A stretch of 64,000 bases of DNA from Rhodeus uyekii (Eukaryota; Chordata; Actinopteri; Cypriniformes; Acheilognathidae). The notes beneath the pieces are model-generated. The model was not told the origin of the DNA, did not search any database, and saw only the letters and a list, made by a program, of their open reading frames with translations. The position numbers were made by a program, and so were the translations under genes. Shown in pieces: positions 55,481 through 64,000 of the stretch; position 1 is the first letter of the stretch, and each line of letters opens with the position of its first letter. The stretch spans positions 3,014,501 through 3,078,500 of the forward strand of contig JAWRVZ010000024.1 of assembly GCA_037043235.1 (NCBI GenBank). The letters are read 5' to 3'.

Positions 55481-57367
55481 ATATATAGATTATTAGTGCT
55501 ATTAATGATGTCTCAAAACCAAAGAAGCAATTTAGAAGCCAAACATGAACTAACGCATCTCTGTCATCTTTTCTCAAGCGTGATTTCGCAGCTGTATTTA
55601 ACTCACTTTCAGGAAGAGAATGGATGGGACCTTCTGTGTTACACATATAGAGAGGATGATTGCCTTTCCACAAACTCTGTTGTTTGTCTGTGAGCCATGC
55701 CAAACCTCATGCTCTGATGTAATGTGACTACCACCTACTGGTGGAAAAACAAGTCCCCAGTGCCACTGTGCCCATTTCCTCATGCCTCCGTGAACCGCGG
55801 GCACTAATTGTCTGAGACACAATCGTCACAGCTGGTTCTTGAAGTGACCAATTTTGTTTGTTTGTTTGTTTTCGCCCTAACATGCTAAGCAGAGTTGAAA
55901 GCAGTAGCATGAATTCTTACCACCCAGTTATGATATCAAGTGGCAACATGCTGTGCCGTTCCTTTCTGGTTAATTACAAAAGCCAATCGCACTCACCTTC
56001 GTGGCCTGATTAAATGATCGTATATGTAAAAAGGTTGTTCTAAAGTCAAATGCTTTCCTGATCTGCAAGGCAGTGCTTTTAGTGCAATTTTCTATATGTA
56101 CCAACATGAAGTCCGGAAGCAGAAGTTAAGCTCTTTAGAGGACTGACCCATGTTATCAATCTAATGAGGGAGGGGAGCTCGGTCATGCAGCTTTTCCAAA
56201 GGCTATGCTTGCGATGCCTGAAACATGGATCACTGACTCTGCTTGTATTTCACAGTATGAGAGTTTACCTCTGTCTACTTCCACTGCTGTAGACAAAGGC
56301 AGGTTTGCCTTGGGGATTTTGAAACGTGGTCCAATGACTCGCAAAGTAACAAGTGCTTCTGCTGTAGCCTGCTTAGGGGAAGCTTCTGGAAGCAGGGATC
56401 ACTAAGAGCCCTGTGTTTTTCTGTTGGAGGTCCCCGTCTTGATGAGAGGGCTCTGAACTCAAACATGGCCGAGGGCTGGTTTCTTGACCCGGGAGTATCT
56501 GCGTCTGAGCCGTGCGCAATTGCATTGCCTCGCCAGCCTAACAGAGATCTCCGGGCCATGGTCAGCAGGCTTGACCACACATTAGCCCTCATTATGTATT
56601 TCAACATAGAGGAAGGTGAATTCAATGGGAAACTGCATTCAGAATGAAATCTTAATGTGTTCTCTGAACATGTTAGGGGTAAATATTAGTCTTTACTGTA
56701 AGAGTGTCTTTTGTTCTATTGTGTGTGTGTGTGTGTTTTTTTTTACACTTAAAATATCATTTTAAGACCTGAATTATTAATTTTGGATTAAACAGTCAAT
56801 TTAACTTATTTTTCTTGTGCTGAAGTTTGTTGAGCAAACCAACTTAGCTGAAGTAATAAAGGACTGGGGTTTGTTAACTAGCATAATTATGCATCATTGA
56901 AGAAATCACTGGCTAGTCAAGACGACATAGTTTCCTGAAATCGTAGTGATGCAAATTTGTCCAATGATGCTGGTTAATAATGCCACACATGTGATGGAGT
57001 AAGAACTCCTTTTAATTAATCTGTTTGAGGTTTAATTAATATGCTCCACCGTTAAAGCCAAAAAAGCCATATACACAAAAGTGTTGCTTTAAAAACTGTA
57101 AAAATAAAATAAATTATATATATATATATATATATACACACAGTTAAGACCCGAGGATCAGATATGTTGAATGAAGAGCAGGAGGCAGAAGTGCAGTCAA
57201 TAGAAGAAATTTTAGTGAAGTTTAGTTTGAAGTTTCATCAACAGAAGCTTCAAGTCTCACAAGGAGTTCGTAGGCCGCCCCACTTACAATAGCATTGTTA
57301 CAGCAAGTATATTCTAACAGAGGGTACTAACTACATCATTGCTGAAGGTTAAGTGATTCTGATTGGC
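55433..57367. other. Intergenic sequence
   Basis: TA tract at 55438-55473. The 56200-56640 block is complex and repeat-free. TG tract at 56722-56738 and TA tract at 57115-57136. 57137-57330 may be an old LTR fragment but lacks borders. No gene. Confidence 0.45.
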
Positions 57368-57370
57368 TAA

Positions 57371-58043
57371 GGCCCTGTCCACACGGAGACGCGGATCACT
57401 GTATCCGCATACATTTCTTATCGGATTGGCGTTCCGTCCACACGCATCCTGCGATTTGGGAGACTGAATCCGCTCTCTTTTGATACCGGGTCCTAAAGTG
57501 GATAGATCTGAATCCGACACCCTTGCGGTATCGTGTGGACGGCCAATCCGTTTTTTTTTTTGCTTACCGATGATGTCATCACATCACGTGTCGGCTGCGT
57601 CACAGTTACAGCAACAGTGTTGCCAGATTGGACTGAAGATTCCAGCGCAGCTACAGCTTAAAACCCTCCCATTTAAAAAAAATACCAGCCCAAAGTGCTT
57701 ACTCTTATAAATAATGAAAAATGTTGAGCAATTTTATGCATCAAAAACCATCCCAAATTTTATCAACCAGCCCAATGCATTTTTCCCGGTCGGACGTGAC
57801 AAAAAGGTAAATAGCAATCTGGCAACACTGAACAGCAACAACAATGCGCATGCTCAAAGTCTTCTTCTCTGTGTATAGTGTATTATCTGTGGCAGAATTA
57901 CAGCGCCCCATACTGGTCTGGCATATAAACTACACCGGATTCAGTCGGTTTCAGTGGTATCGTGTGGACGCTGATATTTTTTTTTTTGAACAAGGAAAAA
58001 AAAGATTGGCTAAGGAACGCGCTGGCATTGTGTGGACGTGGCC
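57371..58043. mobile_element. PIF/Harbinger-type element, complete, non-autonomous
   Basis: GGCCCTGTCCACACGGAGAC at the left and 'tgtggacgtggcc' at the right are inverted repeats. TAA lies on both sides (57368-57370, 58044-58046), a 3-bp TWA-type duplication. At 673 bp it has no transposase. The relative at 50622-51213 is broken. Confidence 0.8.
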
Positions 58044-60705
58044 TAAGATAGAAAGAAAAAAAAGAAAGAAAGAAAGGTAAACAAAACTAGTAATTTTCCA
58101 CACAAGAGCCAGACAGTCTGAAACATATCTTCGTTGATCACATGGTTGACGGGTTAGTGACCTTGCACGTGGCTTGTTGAGAACAACAAGTCATTCCGTC
58201 TCCTTATGGTGCAGTTAATTACAGACCATATTAACGCACACACACACATGCACACAGACAGATACACAGATTCTCGAAGGCTGAACTCGGCTCAGGCTCC
58301 AACTATTAACAGAGAGACTCTCAAAACATTCTGATAACGTTCTATCTGGTGAGGAGTGCAGACAATATTCATCCTTACTCTATGGAAAAATACAGAAAAG
58401 CAAAGAAAGGCTTAAAGTAATAATTGGTTACATAGGTGATGGACTGAAGTGTACAAATAAGGAAAAGAAAATAATATACATATATATTACACACAAGCGG
58501 CAATGGATTTCTGAATCGTCTCTTTCACAACCGGTTCATTTTGCTAATTATCTTTTATGTTCGACAGAGGATGAATAAATGATGACAGAGTTTTCAGTAT
58601 TGGAGTGGAGGAAAATATAGTCAGAAACAGCCAGACGTGTATCACATTTCCGATACACGTTTCTTTTGATGAGATTGTTGCATACGGTATTGTTTTTGTA
58701 ATCTTCCATCGCTTTGCTCACCTTTGATCCCTTCCTGATGGAGTGACCTCTGATAAGCATGGATTTTATTTGACCCAACCAACCATGTCAAGCACATTTA
58801 TTCCCTTATTCATCCAGCTTGTTCCGTCCTGACGTCCACCACCCCCAAATCCTAAGTCAGACCGAAACATAATGTTTCAAAACTCTTTGGCACTCAGCAG
58901 GAGGGATTCAACAAGTTTCGTTTTATTTAGCAAAAGAAATGATTGGGCCTTGTAGCGGTAAGCTTTAGACCATTGCAATCCTATTTCATGGAGGGAATGT
59001 CCCCCGTCCTCTTGTAAAGTTGATTTGAAGTCATAGTTAAGACTCTTTGAGTCTGAGTCAGTCCAATTTACCACCTGGAGAGGAGGGTAGGTTTGGGGGT
59101 GTCCGTTTTTAATTGGGGGGCTCACTTGGTACAGCGACGCCACATCCTTTGGGCACTATGTGTGTCTTTGTGCTGGGCTCCAGCCACAGGAAATCCCTCA
59201 CCTCATTAAGGGAAAAGAAAGATTAATTGACCAGTTCACTATCTTCCAGCCCCAGGACTTGATCAACTTTGTAAAGGAACTCGCCAATTAGACCTTAGCT
59301 CAGCGTGATGCCTTCTTTAGACCAGGAGTAGTCTTTTTATTATCATTATTCTGGGTAATCATCTAAGGGAATAAAGGTTTGTTTTCCCTTATTTGCAGAC
59401 ACCACAGAGACCTTGAATTACAGCCAAGGTTTTTTTTTTTCATATTATTTAATTAATGTCAAAGAACATCACCCTAAAATGAAATGTACACACGGGGGAA
59501 AGCAATCACATTAGCAAAAACAAGTTGATGCAATCATTTTAAACTAGGAAGCAATATGACCACCAACCAATTTAATGGGCCACCATCCAAAATACAGCTG
59601 GTGCTGAGACTTTTATTTTGACCTGGATACATCTGCACGCTCTCCTATGTTCAAATATTCTTGTGAACAAACAGAAGAGCAAGATGTGCTAGCAACTTCA
59701 TACAGGAGCGTTGTTATCGCACCACGGGAGGCCTAAAATATGAATTTAATACAAGTTGTGAAGGTGGCTGGGCCCTGTCTACAACACCAGGCAGTTATAT
59801 ATCAGACCAGACCAGGTCAGCAACACAGTAAGCCCATTACAAATTTAACAACCCAGTGCCTATAGAAAAACCCCATGTGGTGATCTCCGCCATTTCTCAA
59901 CAAAAGGCCAGGCCAATTTCCTCTGGTAAACTGCTAGATTGATGTGACACTTTTGGCTCCAATTAACCTTAAAAGTGAACGTTCTTCTCCAGCCTCCCTT
60001 GATTTAGAAATTTGCTTTATTTATTTATTTTCTCAAAGCATCTTCCATTCACAGGATAACAAAAAGTATGGAGCAATCCATTTCCTTACTTTACTTACAT
60101 AAAAAAGTTTTTACAATCCCTCCCAACATAAAATGGTAGCACAAACACACTCCATTAGACTAGAGAATAGCCCAGTGTTTAGGAAAAATATGTCCATAAC
60201 ACAAATATCTAACTCCAATATGAAAATAGTCACAAAATTATAGCGTTTGTGATGCTGACACTATGAGGTGTTCTTCTGTTGTTGTTTAAGCAAAATTGCA
60301 TGACCAAGAGTGCTGCTGTTCCACATATTTTCAGCCTCAGGTGATATTACTCTTATACAACAGCTTCATTCATTCATTGCTACTGAGTTAAAATTAAACA
60401 AAACAAGATAATAGTATATCTTTATGAATAGAGTGCAACATTGGTCATGGAAGTACTTTTTTTCCATTCATTTTGAAAAAGACTATATGATGGGATGTTA
60501 GGTGGAAGGCTAGTCCACTACGGGACTCCGGCAAGAAGTTTGACAGGAGACAGAGTTCGTTTCACCATTTATCTCTCAAGGATGATTTACAGTTCACAGA
60601 GATGGTAAACATGTGGTAAACATGTGGTTTTGTCTGAAATAAACAAATAAAATATATATCAGAATTTGTCTGCATCCAATAACATAAATTTACCTCAGTA
60701 TACAA
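58044..60705. other. Intergenic sequence, largely non-repetitive
   Basis: The blocks near 58860-59340 and 59560-60000 have balanced composition and no repeat signatures, as expected of conserved non-coding DNA. 60500-60700 has an LTR-like texture without borders. No exon was recognised. Confidence 0.4.
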
Positions 60706-60716
60706 TAGGGGAGAAT

Positions 60717-61117
60717 GGGGTAATGTGAGACATTGGGTAATGTGAGACACCCCCTGTATCTAGGCAACGGAACACATTTGTGGTCATATGACCATTAAGT
60801 TTTCAAGCCCCTCTCATTTCCCCTTGGCCAGGAAGGAGTGGACCCCATGGTGCTGTGTTAAGCATGTTTTTTTTCACAAAAATATGTTTTTTGCATGTAA
60901 AAGTAAATTTTCTTGCTGTCAACTTAATCAACTGTTGTGCCGAAGCAAATTGATTCAGGTAAAAAAACATATATCGTACATGTTGATGAACTACCAACAT
61001 ATAAAACCATGTGATGATGCTAGCTGAAGATTATCCTAAATTGCTAAGAGAGATAATTTTTTAATAAAATGTGACGGTGGGGTAAAGTGAGACAAATGCC
61101 GTGGGGTAAAGTGAGAC
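60717..61117 (+). repeat. Four direct copies of a GGGGTAAWGTGAGAC motif
   Basis: Positions 60717-60731, 60735-60748, 61079-61093 and 61103-61117, arranged as two close pairs. An inverted copy lies at 63568-63582 and a diverged one at 63371-63385. They are candidate transposase-binding sites because the first is part of the terminal repeat. Confidence 0.75.
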
Positions 61118-61175
61118 ATGAGGTACATTATATATCTTTTATTTTTAATGTCATAAACATTGTAGAAAAGCCATC

Positions 61176-61280
61176 ATGCCAAGACAATACACCAGGAAGA
61201 CAACCTGTGGCAAAACGCCCGTCAAGGAGATGGAGAGTGCAGCCGCTGAGGTCAAGGAAAGAAAGAAAGAAAGTCTATAA
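61176..61280 (+). pseudogene. Pogo transposase N-terminal fragment
   Basis: Reads MPRQYTRKTTCGKTPVKEME and ends in a stop after 34 codons, where a GAAA repeat begins. The start matches the psq/HTH DNA-binding region of Tigger/jerky-type transposases. The middle of the gene is deleted. Confidence 0.7.
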
Positions 61281-61318
61281 GAAAGAAAGAAAGTCTATAA
61301 GTCTATGGGAATGCCACA

Positions 61319-61848
61319 CCTCCTATGTTTATCTTCCCCAGAGTGAAGTTTAAGCACCTCCAGCAGCCAAAGGTACCCATGCTGTTAATCCTGGATGATT
61401 TTAAGGCTCACATCTCACTTAAGGCAGTAGAAATAGCAAAGAGCAACAACATTGTTCTGCTCATCCTCCCACCCCACTCATCCCATCGTATGCAGCCTCT
61501 CGACATGACTGTGTTTGGCCCTTTCAAGACCCAATACAGCCGAGCTCTTGATGGGTGGATAAGATCCAACCCTGGCAAAACAGTCTCGATCTACTAGATT
61601 GCAGGACTTTTGAATGAGACCTTCATGTCAGCAGTGACGCCATGCAACATCACTGCTGGATTTATGTCGTCTGGGATTTTCCCATATAATCAAAGATTAA
61701 ATTTTCCCTGATGAAGCGGTTGCACCATCCATGGTGTCAGACCGGCCAAACCCTGAGCTTCAGCCTGCCATTGCAGATGATCCGAATGGTCCACCCCCTG
61801 CAGATGAACCACCCGCAGCAGATAATGCACTTGCTGATGCTAATCAAG
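61319..61848 (+). pseudogene. Pogo transposase catalytic-domain remnant
   Basis: The frame has PPMFIFPRVKFK, then MLLILDDFKAHISLKAVEIA and LPPHSSHRMQPLDMTVFGPF, which is the DDE superfamily region with its second Asp. A stop at 61595 follows KTVSIY; the same region continues with NITAGFMSSGIFPYN. The sequence between FKFK-type and MLLILDD parts is shortened, removing part of the core. It would cut and paste at TA sites; this copy cannot. Confidence 0.8.
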
Positions 61849-63105
61849 TCAAGTCAAGTCAAGTCACCTTTATTTATATAGCGCTTTTTACAATGTAGAT
61901 TGTTTCAAAGCAGCTTTACAGGAAAAACAATATAAACAAAGTTTGTTTGGCTGAACAGAAGCCCCAAAAGAGCAGGCGAATCAATACAATTGATGAATTT
62001 TAAGTGTTAAGTTTCCCCAACTGAGCAAGCCATAGGCGACAGCGGCAAGGAACCAAAACTCCGGCAGGTGACGTAATGAATGAAGAATAGAATGGAGAAA
62101 AAACCTTGGGAGAAACCAGGCTCAGTTGGGGGACCAGTTCTCCTCTGGCAAACAGCCAAACCGTGCATGATTATTATACAACAATTCAAGTCCAATATGA
62201 AGTCCAATATGGTCCGGTTAGAGATGGGTTCATGATCGTCACAGGGGAGGGTCCAGTAGAGTCACGGTCTCCGCAGACACCCCAGGGCAGTGCTGTGCTC
62301 GTGTCCAGGTCCTTCATCTGATCTGGATACGGCCCGGATCCAGCTGCCCACGGTAACCTCGGAATAAACAGAGACCAATATCAGCGTAGATGCCATTCTT
62401 CTTCTGATGTATCGAGTACATCAGGTGTTATGGGAATGTTCCCGGTTCCGGCTTATCTAAATTATGCAGCCTAACAATCATTTTACATGATTTGGATTAA
62501 AAATGTATGTATAATGTGTTATGTGTATGCCAGGTTGAAAAGATGTGTTTTTAGTCTACATTTAAACTGACAGAGTGTGTCTGCTTCCCGAACTGTAATA
62601 GGAAGACTGTTCCAGAGTTTAGGAGCTAAATAGGAAAAGGATCGCCCGCCAGCAGTTGACTTTGATATTCTAGGTATTATAAGCTGGTCAGTATTTTGGG
62701 ATCGCAATAGACGTGAAGGACTATAATGTGTTAAGAGATCGCTCAAGTACTGTGGAGCTAAACCATTTAATGCTTTGTAAGTAATTAGCAAGATTTTAAA
62801 ATGTATTCGGTGTTTAATAGGAAGCCAGTGCAGGTTTGACAGAACTGGGCTAATATGCTCATACTTCCTGGTTCTAGTAAGAACTCGAGCTGCTGCATTT
62901 TGGACCAGCTGGAATTTGTTTATTAAGCGTGCAGGGCAACCACCTAGTAAAGCATTACAATAATCTAGCCTTGAACTCATGAACGCATGAACTAACTTTT
63001 CTGCATTTGTCTTAGATAGCATATGTCGCAATTTAGATATATTTTTAAGATGGAAGAACGCCGTTTTACAGATGCTAGAAACATGGCTTTCAAATGAAAG
63101 ATTGG
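61849..63105 (-). mobile_element. L2-type LINE fragment inserted in the pogo element
   Basis: The 3' end with repeated GTCAA units is at the left. On the minus strand a 212-codon frame (62519-63157) contains SRLDYCNALLGGCP, LVQNAAARVLTRTRK, LHWLPIKHRIHFKILLITYK and FSYLAPKLWNSLPI, the C-terminal region of L2/CR1-type reverse transcriptases. The frame's N-terminal 20 or so residues come from the host pogo sequence. The 5' part of the LINE is missing. Confidence 0.85.
62519..63100 (-). pseudogene. L2 reverse transcriptase C-terminal fragment
   Basis: An open frame with no internal stop over about 190 LINE-derived residues, from SFESHVSSICKTAFFHL to the end CRLKTHLFNLAYT. It lacks the catalytic palm domain and the endonuclease. 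The intact frame suggests recent insertion, not function. Confidence 0.8.
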
Positions 63106-63593
63106 CACATCCACATGGATGTACCTCGTGTTCCCAGCCGACCTGTCTCCTTGTCACACCCTACCAACCCCAGAACACAAACCAAACGAAAGCGTGTGAA
63201 GACAACCATCCTAACTGATGAAGAATCTGAGAATTCTCTCAGTTTGAATTGAAGCAAATTTGAATTGAATTGAAAAGGCTTATAAAGAAAGACAAAAGAA
63301 ACTGTCAAGGAAAAGCAAAAAAATAGCAAAGTTTTGTTGTTGTGGTAGTTTCAGAGTGGAAATAGTAAGTGGTTCACTTTACCCCCTTGATTTTTCAGTG
63401 AGACACAAGACCACTTTTTTTTAAAACACTCATATTTTCACTAACCTTCGTCCTAAATGCATTCTGATAATTTCAATTGCTAGGAAACATCCTGAATTTA
63501 TGGGAAATGTGTAAATTGTATTGATATATAATTTTAGCTTGCTTAGAGGGGAGCAAATGTAAAAAATGTCTCACTTTACCCCATTCTCCCCTA

Positions 63594-63820
63594 CACAGAT
63601 TAATGTTCTCAACATCGCGGTAAAATGGCGCTAAACATATGCATGAAAATACACTGCGCATCACTTGAACATTTACATATCTGAACGGATATACACAATA
63701 TAAACTGAATAACAACGATCGGAAATACAGTTGCGCAATTAAAGTGTTAAATATATCACAGTAAACAGATGGATATTGATACAAATGAACTTACTGTCAT
63801 GCACGCACATTTACCACACG
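63594..63820. other. Short intergenic sequence
   Basis: No element found between the pogo right end and the candidate start at 63822. Confidence 0.5.
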
Positions 63821-63821
63821 C

Positions 63822-64000
63822 AGAAGATGGCGGCAGGAACGAAACCGAAAGTAAAAAAGATCGCGGTGACGGAGCTGCCGTCAGCGCGCTGTACGTGCAC
63901 AACGGCCTCACGTATACACAACAAAAGAATACAAATACACCCCAATAAGGAATTTAGTACACATTTCTCTCATAAGGATTTCAAAAAAGTATTTGTTAAT
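63822..64000 (+). other. Candidate first exon with TISU/YY1 start context, runs off the window
   Basis: AGAAGATGGCGGC at 63822-63834 fits the TISU element, which combines a YY1 site with the start codon of genes having very short 5' leaders. From ATG at 63827 the frame reads MAAGTKPKVKKIAVTELPSA and stays open to the window end. The first 80 bases are CG-rich. A possible donor is GCT|GTACGT near 63891. The protein is not recognised, and chance cannot be excluded. Confidence 0.3.

Larger units (their letters stand above)
60708..63591 (+). mobile_element. Pogo-family DNA transposon, split by an L2 LINE
   Basis: GGGGAGAATGGGGTAATGTG at the left and 'cactttaccccattctcccc' at the right are inverted repeats of about 24 bp with one mismatch. 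TA flanks them (60706-60707, 63592-63593). Inside are the start and catalytic parts of a pogo/jerky-type transposase and a C-terminal tail, interrupted at 61849-63105 by an L2 copy. Short copies of GGGGTAAAGTGAGAC recur near both ends. Confidence 0.85.

Overview
This 64 kb window is teleost nuclear DNA, most probably from a cyprinid-like fish. It is AT-rich and mostly non-coding. It carries the repeat mix typical of such genomes: hAT, PIF/Harbinger, Tc1 and pogo/Tigger DNA transposons, tRNA-derived SINEs, L2-type LINEs, Ty3/gypsy elements with solo LTRs, a DIRS tyrosine-recombinase retrotransposon, and many TA/CA microsatellites. There is no operon, CRISPR array or other prokaryotic feature.

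Only one host gene can be followed. It is a plus-strand alpha-arrestin (ARRDC3-like) gene whose coding parts lie between 16028 and 26010. Seven coding segments are recognisable. The segment expected between 16442 and 18472 is absent, and that interval is filled by two pogo/Tigger-like elements and a palindrome. The segment at 18472-18561 is shorter than the family spacing by about 13 nt and its phase no longer matches the next exon. The copy is therefore probably a pseudogene or a badly decayed paralogue. Its last coding segment (25990-26010) is separated from the previous one by a 5.3 kb intron built from nested transposons. A possible first exon of a second gene, with a TISU/YY1-type start context, lies at the right edge (63822 onward).

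Layout. 1-15.4 kb: intergenic, with a Tigger-like copy carrying an LTR (2829-3672), a CpG-rich Harbinger-type MITE (8765-9338), a SINE and a complex CA/TA tandem array (12241-12711). 15.4-26.0 kb: the ARRDC3-like locus, with a gypsy-type solo LTR (21113-25958) split by a DIRS element. 26.2-33.8 kb: a four-element nest, in which a Tigger-like element holds an L2 LINE, which holds a hAT element and a Ty3/gypsy element with 433-bp LTRs. 33.9-48 kb: largely single-copy-looking sequence with MITEs, a hAT element with a perfect 8-bp duplication (35908-36936) and a Tigger MITE (45259-45900). 48-58 kb: LTR remnants, two solo LTRs with clean 5-bp duplications (49504-50343, 53026-53497), two related Harbinger-type elements and a long palindrome. 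58-60.7 kb: complex non-repetitive sequence. 60.7-63.6 kb: a pogo-family element with remnants of its transposase, split by a second L2 copy.

The most unusual observations are three. First, three Tigger-like copies share a solo-LTR-like insert at the same internal position, which suggests a DNA transposon that captured an LTR and then spread. Second, several nested insertions can be ordered in time by their target-site duplications. Third, a damaged ARRDC3-like gene has its terminal exon beyond the DIRS/LTR nest. All assignments come from reading the sequence; no database search was possible.
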